Source: Brachybacterium avium
GTDB lineage: Bacteria > Actinomycetota > Actinomycetes > Actinomycetales > Dermabacteraceae
Length of the DNA: 64,000 nt
NCBI RefSeq assembly: GCF_002216795.1
Contig: NZ_CP022316.1
Span: 3,005,205-3,069,204, forward strand
Reading direction: 5' to 3'
Below, one piece after another: positions 1-8,606 of this stretch. The position numbers were made by a program, and so were the translations under genes. Position 1 is the stretch's first letter, and each line of letters starts with the position of its first letter. Under the pieces are notes generated by a model. The model saw nothing but the letters and a program-made list of their open reading frames with translations. It was not told the DNA's origin and searched no databases.

Positions 1-1
1 C

Positions 2-2509
2 CTGCAGATGGGTTTCCCCGGTTACTTCCTGGTGGTCTCGGACTACATCAAGTGGGCCAAGGAGCAGGACATCCGCGTGGGGCCGGGCCGTGGCTCCGGC
101 GCCGGCTCGATGGTCGCCTACGCCATGCGCATCACCGACCTCGACCCCCTCGAGCACGGCCTGCTGTTCGAGCGGTTCCTGAACCCCGACCGCGTCTCCA
201 TGCCCGACTTCGACGTCGACTTCGATGATCGCCGCCGCGGCGAGGTCATCGAGTACGTGGAGCGCAAGTACGGCGACGACCGCATCGCGCAGGTCATCAC
301 CTACGGCGTGATGAAGACGAAGAACTCCCTCAAGGACGCCGCGCGCGTGCTGGACTACCCCTACGCGATGGGCGACCGGCTGTCCAAGGCGCTCCCGCCC
401 ACGGTGATGGGCAAGGACATCTCGGTCAAGGGCATCTTCGACCCCGAGGACAAGCGCTACGCCGAGGCGGGGGAGTTCCGCCGGATCCACGACGAGGACC
501 CCGACGTCCAGAAGGTCGTCGAGATCGCCAAGGGCGTCGAGGGCCTGACCCGCGGCTGGGGCGTGCACGCCTGCGCCGTGATCATGTCCAGCCACCCGCT
601 GATCGATATCGTCCCGATGATGCGCCGCCCCTCCGACGGCCAGATCATCACCCAGTTCGAGTACCCCACGCTCGAGGCCCTCGGGCTGCTGAAGATGGAC
701 TTCCTGGGACTGCGGAACCTCACCGTGCTCTCCGATGCCGTCGAGAACATGGCGCGCAACGGCAAGACCCCGCCCGATCTCGAGACGCTCCCCTTCGACG
801 ATCCGAAGACCTACGAGCTGCTGCAGAAGGGCGACACGCTCGGCGTGTTCCAGCTGGACGGCTCCGGCATGCGCACCCTGCTGCGGCAGATGAAGCCCGA
901 CCAGTTCGGGGACATCACCGCGGTCTCGGCGCTGTACCGGCCGGGCCCGATGGGCATGAACTCCCACACCAACTACGCCCTGCGCAAGAACGGGCTGCAG
1001 GAGATCACCCCGATCCACCCGGAGCTCGAGGAGCCCCTCGCGGAGATCCTGGGCGAGACCTACGGCGTGCTCGTCTACCAGGAGCAGGTCATGCAGACCG
1101 CGCAGAAGGTCGCCGGGTACAGCCTGGGACAGGCGGACATCCTGCGCCGCGCCATGGGCAAGAAGAAGAAGGCGGAGCTGGACAAGCAGTTCGCCTCCTT
1201 CGAGGCCGGGATGAAGGAGAACGGGTACTCCGCGGCCGCGGTGACGGCGCTGTGGGAGACCCTGATGCCCTTCGCCGACTACGCCTTCAACAAGTCGCAC
1301 TCGGCCGCCTACGGCGTGGTCTCCTACTGGACCGGCTACCTCAAGGCGAACCATCCCACCGAGTACATGGCCGCGCTGCTGACCTCCACCCAGGAGAATC
1401 GCGACCGCCTCGGCCTGTACCTCGGCGACTGCCGGCATCGCGGGATCACCGTGCTGCCGCCGGACGTCAACGAGTCCGATCTGTATTTCTCCGCCGTCGG
1501 CGACGACATCCGCTTCGGTCTCTCCGCGATCCGCAACGTCGGCGCCCACGTGGTCAAGGAGATCATCGCCACCCGTGAGGAGAAGGGCGCCTTCACCTCC
1601 TTCACCGACTTCCTGGACAAGGTGCCGCTGTCGGTGTGCAACAAGCGCACCATCGAGTCCCTCATCAAGGGCGGCGCCTTCGACGAGCTGGGCGCGAACC
1701 GCCGCTCCCTGGTGCTGATCCACGAGGACGCCGTCGATGCGGTCATCGACGTCAAGAAGAAGGAGGCGACCGGACAGGGCGACCTGTTCAGCTCGGACAT
1801 GTTCGGCGGCGGGGGCGATGACCAGGTGGCGACCGGCTCGGCCGCGACCACCACGATCCCGGACCTGCCCGAATGGGATCGCAAGGACAAGCTCGCCTTC
1901 GAGCGGAACATGCTGGGCCTGTACGTCTCGGACCACCCGCTGTACGGGCTCGAGCACGTCATCGCCCAGAACTCGTCCACCTCCATCAGCGCGCTCGCCG
2001 ATGACGGCGCCGTGGAGGACGGGGCGATGGTCACGATCGCGGGGCTGATCACCTCCCTGCAGCGCAAGACCACCAAGAAGGGCGACATGTGGGCGATCGT
2101 CACCGTCGAGGACCTCGAGGGCTCGATCGACTGCCTGATGTTCCCCTCGACCTATCAGACCGTCGCCACCGAGCTCGCCGAGGATCTGATCGTCTCGATG
2201 AAGGGACGGCTGGACACCTCCAAGGGCATGCCCGAGCTGAAGGTCATGGAGATGTCGATCCCGGAGGTCGGGGGAGGGCCCGACGGTCCCGTGGTCATCG
2301 CGCTGCCCGCGATGCGCGCCAGCGAACGGGTGGTCAGCGAACTGAGGGGTGTGCTGGAGGACAACCCCGGCGGCAGCGAGGTGCGCCTGCGCCTGCAGGA
2401 GCCCGGCCGCACCACGCTGATGCGGCTGGACAAGCGGCTCTCGGTCACCCCCTCGGCCGCGCTGTACGCCTCGCTGAAGACGCTGCTGGGACCGAGCTGC
2501 CTGCAGTGA
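2..2509 (+). CDS. dnaE: DNA polymerase III alpha subunit DnaE (5'-truncated by window edge)
   Basis: This is the replicative DNA polymerase catalytic subunit, which copies both strands inside the replisome. Only the C-terminal part is present: the reading frame is open from the first bases, so the true start lies to the left. It begins in the palm-domain signature MGFPGYFLVVSDYI. The polymerase active-site motif MPDFDVDFDD, with the paired metal-binding aspartates, follows near residue 65. The finger, beta-binding and helix-hairpin-helix regions come next. An OB-fold near the C-terminus (VTIAGLITSLQRK onwards) is typical of DnaE1. No frame breaks are visible. The next gene starts 4 nt after the stop, so the two are probably co-transcribed. 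The identification is very secure. Confidence 0.97.
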   Translation: MQMGFPGYFLVVSDYIKWAKEQDIRVGPGRGSGAGSMVAYAMRITDLDPLEHGLLFERFLNPDRVSMPDFDVDFDDRRRGEVIEYVERKYGDDRIAQVITYGVMKTKNSLKDAARVLDYPYAMGDRLSKALPPTVMGKDISVKGIFDPEDKRYAEAGEFRRIHDEDPDVQKVVEIAKGVEGLTRGWGVHACAVIMSSHPLIDIVPMMRRPSDGQIITQFEYPTLEALGLLKMDFLGLRNLTVLSDAVENMARNGKTPPDLETLPFDDPKTYELLQKGDTLGVFQLDGSGMRTLLRQMKPDQFGDITAVSALYRPGPMGMNSHTNYALRKNGLQEITPIHPELEEPLAEILGETYGVLVYQEQVMQTAQKVAGYSLGQADILRRAMGKKKKAELDKQFASFEAGMKENGYSAAAVTALWETLMPFADYAFNKSHSAAYGVVSYWTGYLKANHPTEYMAALLTSTQENRDRLGLYLGDCRHRGITVLPPDVNESDLYFSAVGDDIRFGLSAIRNVGAHVVKEIIATREEKGAFTSFTDFLDKVPLSVCNKRTIESLIKGGAFDELGANRRSLVLIHEDAVDAVIDVKKKEATGQGDLFSSDMFGGGGDDQVATGSAATTTIPDLPEWDRKDKLAFERNMLGLYVSDHPLYGLEHVIAQNSSTSISALADDGAVEDGAMVTIAGLITSLQRKTTKKGDMWAIVTVEDLEGSIDCLMFPSTYQTVATELAEDLIVSMKGRLDTSKGMPELKVMEMSIPEVGGGPDGPVVIALPAMRASERVVSELRGVLEDNPGGSEVRLRLQEPGRTTLMRLDKRLSVTPSAALYASLKTLLGPSCLQ

Positions 2510-2513
2510 TGCG

Positions 2514-3332
2514 ATGAGCGCGTGGCGGGTCGCGACCTTCAACATCCGCCACGGCCTGGGGCCCGATTCTCGCGTTGATCTCGCGCGCACCGCCCGCGAG
2601 ATCCGGCGGCTCGACGCCGACGTGATCGGCCTGCAGGAGGTCGACCAGGGGTTCGGGCCCCGCTCCGCTCACGAGGACCAGCCCGCACGGCTCGCGGCGC
2701 TGCTGGGCATGAGGGTGTGCTTCGGCGCCACGCTCGACCTCCCGCCGTCGCAGGCCGGTGCGCCGCGACGGCGCTACGGGCTCGCCCTGCTGACCCCGCA
2801 CACGATCCTCGCGCACACCCTGCACCTGCTGCCCGTCCCGTCGGACGGTGCGCCGTCGCCGGAGCCGCGCGGGTTGCTGCATGTCCGGGTCCGCTGCGCC
2901 GAGGGCCAGGAGCTCGACGTGCTCGTGACGCATCTCGACAATGCCGGCCGTGCGCTTCGCACCGCCCAGGCGCAGGACATCGCCCGCCGCACCCGGGACC
3001 TCGAGGGGCCGGCGATGCTGATGGGGGACATGAACGCCGATCCCACCGCGCCGGAGCTGGCGACACTGGCCGCCGCCGGGTGGCGGGACACCGCACGCCA
3101 CGCCTCGCGTGACGGCGGCGACCCACTGCGCCCGAACCTCTCTCAGCGGATCGTTGCCGCCATGGCGTGGCTGCGCACCCGCGGAGGGGCCACCCATCCG
3201 GCCCGGTTCCCACTGCGACGGATCGACTCGCTGTGGATGCGCGGCGACATCGAGGCGAGCGCCCCGGTGGTGGCTCCCCGGGGCGCCTCGGACCACCGCC
3301 CGGTGAGCGTGACCCTGCGCACCCCACACTGA
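2514..3332 (+). CDS. Endonuclease/exonuclease/phosphatase (EEP) family protein
   Basis: This 272-residue protein belongs to the EEP superfamily of Mg2+-dependent phosphodiester hydrolases (DNase I, exonuclease III and sphingomyelinase-like enzymes). Visible family motifs are TFNIRHG at the N-terminus, the metal-binding glutamate in IGLQEVDQG, THLDNAG in the middle, LMGDMNADP, and the catalytic SDHRPV motif at the C-terminus. There is no signal peptide or membrane segment, so it should be cytoplasmic. It starts 4 nt downstream of dnaE and probably shares its transcript. The true substrate cannot be told from sequence: nucleic acid, lipid headgroup or another phosphodiester are all possible. 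Confidence 0.85.
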   Translation: MSAWRVATFNIRHGLGPDSRVDLARTAREIRRLDADVIGLQEVDQGFGPRSAHEDQPARLAALLGMRVCFGATLDLPPSQAGAPRRRYGLALLTPHTILAHTLHLLPVPSDGAPSPEPRGLLHVRVRCAEGQELDVLVTHLDNAGRALRTAQAQDIARRTRDLEGPAMLMGDMNADPTAPELATLAAAGWRDTARHASRDGGDPLRPNLSQRIVAAMAWLRTRGGATHPARFPLRRIDSLWMRGDIEASAPVVAPRGASDHRPVSVTLRTPH

Positions 3333-3393
3333 CAGGCCGGAGGACCACGGCGGGAACCGCGCAGCCTGCCGCCCCCAGCAGGCCGGCCTGGAC

Positions 3394-3399
3394 TAGCGT
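3394..3399 (+). promoter_or_regulatory. Putative -10 element (TAGCGT) for a leaderless transcript
   Basis: TAGCGT fits the actinobacterial TANNNT -10 consensus. It ends 6 nt before the ATG of the acyl-CoA dehydrogenase gene, so transcription would start on the A of the start codon. No ribosome binding site lies in between. No clear -35 is visible. Confidence 0.45.
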
Positions 3400-3405
3400 T
3401 GCCTC

Positions 3406-4614
3406 ATGAGCTCCACCGCCGAGGACCTGTTGCCCGATTCCCTGCTCGAGACCTTCCGCGAGCGTGCGGTGGTCCACGACCGGGAGAACACCTTCCCCCG
3501 GGACGATCTCGCCGATCTCCGCGAGCGCGGCTACCTGCGTCTGCTGGTGCCCGCCGAGCTCGGCGGGCTCGGCGCCTCGCTGCTGGAGGCCACGCGGATC
3601 CAGCGCCGCCTCGCCCGGGCCGCTCCCGCCACGGCGCTGTCGATGAACATGCATCTGGTGGTCACCGGGGCGGCGCTGCACGCCCACCGCCTCGGCGTGG
3701 CACCGGTGCGCACCATCCTCGAGGACGCCGCCGCGGATCGGCTGTTCGCCTTCGGCATCTCCGAGGCCGGCAACGACGCGATGCTCTTCGACTCCTCCAC
3801 CCGGGCCGTGGAGCAGGAGGACGGCGGATTCGCGCTCACCGGGACCAAGATCTTCACCTCGCTCGCCCCGGTCTGGGACCGGCTGGTGGTGCACGGCCGC
3901 GTCGCCGAGGCCTCCGAGGCGGAGCCGCGGCTCGTCTTCGGGGTCATCGAGCGCACCGACGAGGTCGAGACCCTCGATGACTGGGACACCCACGGGATGC
4001 GTCCCTCCCAGTCCTGCACCACGCGCCTGCACGGCGCCCCGATCCCCGGCGATCGGGTTCTCACGCACACCCCCGTCGGCCCGAACCCCGACCCGTTCGT
4101 GATGGGCATCTTCGGCGCTTTCGAGCTGCTGATCGCGTCGGTGTACACCGGCATCGCCGAGCGCGCGATCACGGTCGGGACCGGGATCGCGACCACCCGC
4201 CGCAGCGCCACCAAGGACATCGTCCACGCCGACGACCCCGACATCCGCTGGCGGCTGGCCGATGCGGCGATCGCGGTGGACGGCTCGATCCTGCAGATCG
4301 AGAAGGTCATGGCAGATCTCGATGCGCTCGGGTCGGGGGAGCAGGGCAGCGGCCTGAGCGATCACGGCCCGCGCTGGTTCCTGCACTTCTCCGGCGTGAA
4401 GTCCCGGGCCACCGAGTCGGCGATCGCCGCGGTGGACCAGGTGCTGCGCGCCAGCGGCGGATCCCAGTACTTCCGGCGCAGCGAGCTGGAGCGGCTCTCC
4501 CGGGACGTGCGCGCCGGCATGTACCACCCCTCCGACGAGGAATCCGTGCACTCCTCCTACGCCAAGGCCCTGCTCGGCGAGATCGGGGCGCCCCGCCCGG
4601 TGCTGCCGCAGTGA
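3406..4614 (+). CDS. Acyl-CoA dehydrogenase family protein
   Basis: This 402-residue flavoprotein is of the acyl-CoA dehydrogenase superfamily, which oxidises acyl-CoA thioesters or related substrates with FAD. The family architecture is recognisable: an N-terminal helical domain (DLRERGYLRLLVPAELGG), a middle beta domain with GISEAGNDAM and TGTKIFTS, and a C-terminal helical domain (SGVKSRATESAIAAVDQV, ASGGSQYFRRSELERL). It is close to the usual length of about 390 residues. The catalytic base cannot be assigned with confidence, so a non-canonical substrate is possible. The predicted transcript is leaderless. The stop overlaps the next start as GTGA, showing translational coupling to the epimerase gene. 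Confidence 0.88.
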   Translation: MSSTAEDLLPDSLLETFRERAVVHDRENTFPRDDLADLRERGYLRLLVPAELGGLGASLLEATRIQRRLARAAPATALSMNMHLVVTGAALHAHRLGVAPVRTILEDAAADRLFAFGISEAGNDAMLFDSSTRAVEQEDGGFALTGTKIFTSLAPVWDRLVVHGRVAEASEAEPRLVFGVIERTDEVETLDDWDTHGMRPSQSCTTRLHGAPIPGDRVLTHTPVGPNPDPFVMGIFGAFELLIASVYTGIAERAITVGTGIATTRRSATKDIVHADDPDIRWRLADAAIAVDGSILQIEKVMADLDALGSGEQGSGLSDHGPRWFLHFSGVKSRATESAIAAVDQVLRASGGSQYFRRSELERLSRDVRAGMYHPSDEESVHSSYAKALLGEIGAPRPVLPQ

Positions 4615-5549
4615 GCGACGCGCTGCGGATCGTCATCGCGGGAGGCTCCGGCACCCTCGGCCGCGCGCTGAGCACTCAGCTCGTGAGGCGCGGGCACGAG
4701 GTCGTGGTCCTCACCCGGGCGCCGCGGTCTCCGTCCCGGCACCCGGGCGTGCGTGAGGTGCACTGGGACGGTCGCACCCTCGGACGCTGGACGCAGGAGC
4801 TCGCAGCACCGGGAACCGCCCTGGTCAACCTGGCGGGCCGGCTCGTCGATGCTCGACCCACGCCGGAGAACATCGCCGACCTCACCCGTTCCCGCGTCGA
4901 GGCGACCACAGCGCTGGTCGAGGCCTCCCAGCGCCTGGAGGAGCCGCTGACGCACTGGGTGCAGGCCTCGACCACCGCGATCTGGTCCGACGCCGGGGAC
5001 CGGCTGCTGGAGGAGACGAGCCCGGTGCCCGTGGGACTGCCGCAGATGACCGGGGTCGCCGAGCGCTGGGAGCGCGCGGCCGAGGGAGCGCACTGCGACC
5101 ATCAGGTGGTGCTGCGCACCGGCATCGTGCTGGAGGCCGGGACCCCGGCACTGGAGCGGCTCGTGCTGCTGGCCCGCTGGGGGCTGGGCGGACCGGTGGG
5201 CACCGGCCGGCAATGGGTGAGCTGGATCCACGTCGAGGACTGGGGGCGGATCGTGCTCGCTGCGCTGGGCCTGGAGCAGCCGCAGCTGCCCGAGGGGATC
5301 GTGGTCGCCTCCGCCCCGCACCCGGTGCGGAACGCCGAGATGATGCGCCTGCTGCGACGGGGCGTCGGCCGGAGCCACGGCCTCCCCACCCCCGCCCCGC
5401 TGCTCCGGCTCGGGGCCGTGCTGCTGCGCACGGACCCGGCGCTGGGGCTCACGGGCCGCCATGCCACCTCGCGCGTGCTGGACGAGGCGGGATTCCGATT
5501 CCAGCATCCGCGGCTCGACGGCGCTCTCGCGGACCTGCTGCCCGGCTGA
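4611..5549 (+). CDS. TIGR01777-type NAD(P)-binding SDR epimerase-like protein
   Basis: This 312-residue extended short-chain dehydrogenase-like protein has the N-terminal nucleotide-binding motif AGGSGTLGRAL in place of classic GxxGxxG. It carries the TIGR01777 family signature NLAGR (NLAGRLVDARPT) and a C-terminal DUF1731-like segment. Members of this family (SDR39U1/YfcH type) have no settled reaction. GTG start: the start codon overlaps the preceding TGA by 4 nt, so it is translated in a coupled way with the acyl-CoA dehydrogenase. It ends 28 nt before the convergent pfkA stop. Confidence 0.85.
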   Translation: MSDALRIVIAGGSGTLGRALSTQLVRRGHEVVVLTRAPRSPSRHPGVREVHWDGRTLGRWTQELAAPGTALVNLAGRLVDARPTPENIADLTRSRVEATTALVEASQRLEEPLTHWVQASTTAIWSDAGDRLLEETSPVPVGLPQMTGVAERWERAAEGAHCDHQVVLRTGIVLEAGTPALERLVLLARWGLGGPVGTGRQWVSWIHVEDWGRIVLAALGLEQPQLPEGIVVASAPHPVRNAEMMRLLRRGVGRSHGLPTPAPLLRLGAVLLRTDPALGLTGRHATSRVLDEAGFRFQHPRLDGALADLLPG

Positions 5550-5577
5550 TCCCGCTCGGACGCCCGCGGAACGTCGA

Positions 5578-6606
5578 TCAGCCGAACAGCACCTCGGCCT
5601 CGCGCCAGCGGGACTCCGGCACCCGCTTGACGCTGTCGATCGCCTCGGTCAGCGGCACATCCACGATCTCGGTGCCGCGCAGCGCGACCATCCGGCCGAA
5701 ACGGTTCTGGTGGACCAGATCCACCGCCGCGGTCCCGAGCCGGGTGGCGAGCACCCGGTCGTAGCCGGTCGGCTCCCCGCCGCGCTGGATGTGCCCCAGC
5801 ACCGTGGCCCGGGACTCGATGCCCAGCCGCTCCTCGATCAGCGGGGCCAGCACCTCGGCCACCCCGCCGAAGCGGGGACGCCCGAACTCGTCCAGCTCGT
5901 AGTCGATGAAGCCCTCCGGGGCGTCCCGGGGCACGAATCCCTCGGCGACCACCACCAGCGGTGCCCGGCCCCGGGCGAAGGCCGACGCCACCTGGGTGCA
6001 GATCTCATCGATGCTCAGCGGGAACTCCGGCAGGCAGATCACATGCGCTCCCGCAGCCATCCCCGAGTGCAGAGCGATCCAGCCGACGCTGCGACCCATC
6101 ACCTCCGCGACCATGCAGCGGTGATGGGAGTCGCCGGTGATCCGCAGCCGGTCCAGGGACTCGGTGGCGATCTCGACCGCGGTGTTGAACCCGAAGGTGT
6201 AATCGGTGGCATCGAGGTCGTTGTCGACCGTCTTGGGCACCCCGACCATCGGGATGCCGGCCTCGGAGAGCCGATTCGCGGTGAACAGGGTGCCGTCGCC
6301 GCCGATCGCGATGATCGCGTCCATGTCGTTCTCGTCGAGGTGGCGGCGCACGATCTCCGCCCCGTCCTCGCCCTCGGCGAAGGGATTGGAGCGGGAGGTG
6401 CCCAGGATCGTCCCGCCGAGGCGGCCGATGCCGCGCACGCGCCGACGCGGCAGCGTCATCCAGTCATCCTCGATCACACCGCGCCAGCCGTCCCGGAACC
6501 CGATGAACTCGTCCTCGAAGTGCTGATCGCCCTTGATCACCGCCCCGCGGATCACGGCGTTCAGTCCGGGACAGTCGCCGCCGGAGGTCAGGATTCCGAT
6601 CTTCAT
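5578..6606 (-). CDS. pfkA: 6-phosphofructokinase
   Basis: This enzyme phosphorylates fructose 6-phosphate in glycolysis. Its 342 residues match actinobacterial group III PfkA. Visible motifs are the N-terminal GILTSGGDCPGLNA, the phosphoryl-donor loop AIGGDGTLFTA, the catalytic PKTVDNDL, MGRSVGWIAL, and LGHIQRGG near the C-terminus. The glycine after GGD favours ATP as donor. The lysine in PKTVDND is the residue found in PPi-dependent and mixed enzymes, so the donor cannot be fixed from sequence. The purine-rich segment GAGAAGAAG lies about 9 nt upstream of the ATG. The pgi gene lies just upstream on the same strand, 91 nt away. Confidence 0.95.
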   Translation of the reverse strand: MKIGILTSGGDCPGLNAVIRGAVIKGDQHFEDEFIGFRDGWRGVIEDDWMTLPRRRVRGIGRLGGTILGTSRSNPFAEGEDGAEIVRRHLDENDMDAIIAIGGDGTLFTANRLSEAGIPMVGVPKTVDNDLDATDYTFGFNTAVEIATESLDRLRITGDSHHRCMVAEVMGRSVGWIALHSGMAAGAHVICLPEFPLSIDEICTQVASAFARGRAPLVVVAEGFVPRDAPEGFIDYELDEFGRPRFGGVAEVLAPLIEERLGIESRATVLGHIQRGGEPTGYDRVLATRLGTAAVDLVHQNRFGRMVALRGTEIVDVPLTEAIDSVKRVPESRWREAEVLFG

Positions 6607-6697
6607 GGGGATGGCTTCTTCTCTCGTCGAGCGCGGGGCGCGGTGCGTCCACCGCCCACTCTACGGCGGCGCGTTGGGCTCCTCCCAGGACCACCGT

Positions 6698-8395
6698 TCA
6701 GCGCTGCGCGCGATGCTCCAGGTAGTAGCGGATCAGCCCCGCGGTCGAGGCGTCCTCGTCCGCGATCGCCGTCTCATCGCCGGCGACCGCCTCACCGAGG
6801 TCCTTGGCGAGCTGCTTGCCCAGCTCCACACCCCACTGGTCGAAGGAGTTGATGCCCCACACCACGCCCTGCACGAAGGTGATGTGCTCGTACAGCGCGA
6901 TCAGCTGGCCCAGCACGCTCGGGGTGAGCTGCGGGGCCATGATCGAGGTGGTGGGCCGGTCCCCGGAGAACTCGCGGGCCGCGACCAGCGATCCCTCGGT
7001 GCCTTCTGCACGGACCTCCTCGGCGGTCTTGCCGAAGGCGAGCGCCTTGGTCTGGGCGAAGAAGTTCGCCAGGAACAGCTCGTGGACGTCCTGGTCGCCG
7101 TCCTTCAGCGGATGGTTCGGGGTCGCGAAGGCGATGAAGTCCGCGGGGATCACCCGGGTGCCCTGGTGGATCAGCTGGTAGAAGGCGTGCTGGCCGTTGG
7201 TTCCGGGCTCGCCCCAGAAGACCTCCCCGGTCTCGGTGGTCGCGAGCGAGCCGTCCCAGCGCACGGCCTTGCCGTTGGACTCCATCGTGAGCTGCTGGAG
7301 GTAGGCGGGGAAGCAGTGGAGGTACTGGGAGTAGGGGAGCACCGCATGGGTCTCCGCGTCCAGGAAGTTCACGTTCCACACGTTCAGCAGGCCCATCAGC
7401 AGCGGCACGTTCTGCTCCGCGGGGGCGGTCGCGAAGTGCTCGTCCATCGCGTGGAAACCGGCCAGCAGCTCCTCGAAGGTGTCCGGCCCGAGCACGGTGG
7501 CGAGCACGGTGCCGATCGCCGAGTCGACCGAGTAGCGGCCGCCCACCCAGTCCCAGAAGCCGAAGGCGTTCTTGGGATCGATGCCGAAGTCCGCGACCTT
7601 GTCCAGCGCGGTGGAGACGGCCACGAAGTGCTGGGCGATGGCCTCCTGCTCCTGCTCCGCGGTCAGGGCCGCGTTCTCCCGCAGCCCGGTCAGCAGCCAC
7701 TGCCGCACCAGGCGCGCATTGGTGAGGGTCTCCAGGGTGGTGAACGTCTTCGAGGCCACGATCACCAACGTGGTCTCGGGGTCGAGGTCCTGGGTGGTGG
7801 CGAAGGCGTCGGTGGGGTCGATGTTCGAGATGAACCGGGCCTCGAGCCCGTCCTGCGCGAGGGGCTTCAGCGCCTCGTAGACCATCACCGGGCCGAGGTC
7901 GCTGCCGCCGATGCCGATGTTCACGACCGTCTCGATGCGCTTCCCGGTCATGCCCGTCCATGCACCGGAGCGCACCTGGTCGGCGAAGTCGAAGACGCGG
8001 TGCAACGTCTTGTGCACGTCTTCATCGATGTTCTGGCCGTCGACCACCAGGGCGGGGGAGGAGCCGGCCGGTCGGCGCAGCGCGGTGTGCAGCACGGCGC
8101 GGTCCTCGGTGGTGTTGATATGGGCGCCGGCGAACATCTCGTCGCGACGCTCCTGGACCCCCACCTCGCGGGCCAGCTGCAGCAGCAGCTCCACCGTCCT
8201 CGGCGCGACGAGGTTCTTGGACAGATCGACGTGCAGATCCGCGGCATCGTGGGTGAAGCGCTCTGCGCGCTGCGGGTCGGCGGCGAACCACTCGCGCAGC
8301 GAGCCGTCGAGCTCGAGGTGGTGAGCCTCGAGCTCGGCCCAGGCGTCGGTGGTCGTGGGATCGATGGGGGCGGTGGGCGAGGTCGGTGCAGTCAT
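6698..8395 (-). CDS. pgi: Glucose-6-phosphate isomerase
   Basis: This enzyme interconverts glucose 6-phosphate and fructose 6-phosphate, one step before the neighbouring phosphofructokinase. The protein is about 565 residues, the normal length. The phosphosugar isomerase signatures are clear: [13 protein letters not shown] near residue 155, [14 protein letters not shown], and the active-site region [17 protein letters not shown] chose the ATG at 8395 (MTAPTSP), which is preceded by GGCGGT. An in-frame ATG at 8410 would add MFNGG and cannot be excluded, since neither has a strong ribosome site. Its order with pfkA on one strand suggests a small glycolytic operon. Confidence 0.95.
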   Translation of the reverse strand: MTAPTSPTAPIDPTTTDAWAELEAHHLELDGSLREWFAADPQRAERFTHDAADLHVDLSKNLVAPRTVELLLQLAREVGVQERRDEMFAGAHINTTEDRAVLHTALRRPAGSSPALVVDGQNIDEDVHKTLHRVFDFADQVRSGAWTGMTGKRIETVVNIGIGGSDLGPVMVYEALKPLAQDGLEARFISNIDPTDAFATTQDLDPETTLVIVASKTFTTLETLTNARLVRQWLLTGLRENAALTAEQEQEAIAQHFVAVSTALDKVADFGIDPKNAFGFWDWVGGRYSVDSAIGTVLATVLGPDTFEELLAGFHAMDEHFATAPAEQNVPLLMGLLNVWNVNFLDAETHAVLPYSQYLHCFPAYLQQLTMESNGKAVRWDGSLATTETGEVFWGEPGTNGQHAFYQLIHQGTRVIPADFIAFATPNHPLKDGDQDVHELFLANFFAQTKALAFGKTAEEVRAEGTEGSLVAAREFSGDRPTTSIMAPQLTPSVLGQLIALYEHITFVQGVVWGINSFDQWGVELGKQLAKDLGEAVAGDETAIADEDASTAGLIRYYLEHRAQR

Positions 8396-8524
8396 ACCGC
8401 CATTGAACACTGCGGAAGGAGAACCTGCAGGGCCGTGCCGTGGGCTCCGCGGGTTCGAGCGGCGGGCAGGACCTCTGGTCGACCCCGCGCCGAGACCGAA
8501 GTGTTATCAGCAGATGGAATGCTA

Positions 8525-8567
8525 TTGACAGTCAAGGGTGCACACTGGTCGGTGATGCTGCACACTG
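8525..8567 (+). promoter_or_regulatory. TTGACA -35-like box and 9-bp direct repeat upstream of the peptide importer
   Basis: TTGACA at 8525-8530 is a perfect -35 consensus. The 9-mer TGCACACTG occurs at 8539-8547 and again at 8559-8567, a 20-bp period that is about two helical turns. This spacing suits a repressor or activator binding site for the downstream transporter genes. No clean -10 could be assigned, so promoter placement is uncertain. Confidence 0.35.
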
Positions 8568-8606
8568 TCGTGCGGTTCACGACCCCAAGACATCACAGGA
8601 GTATTC

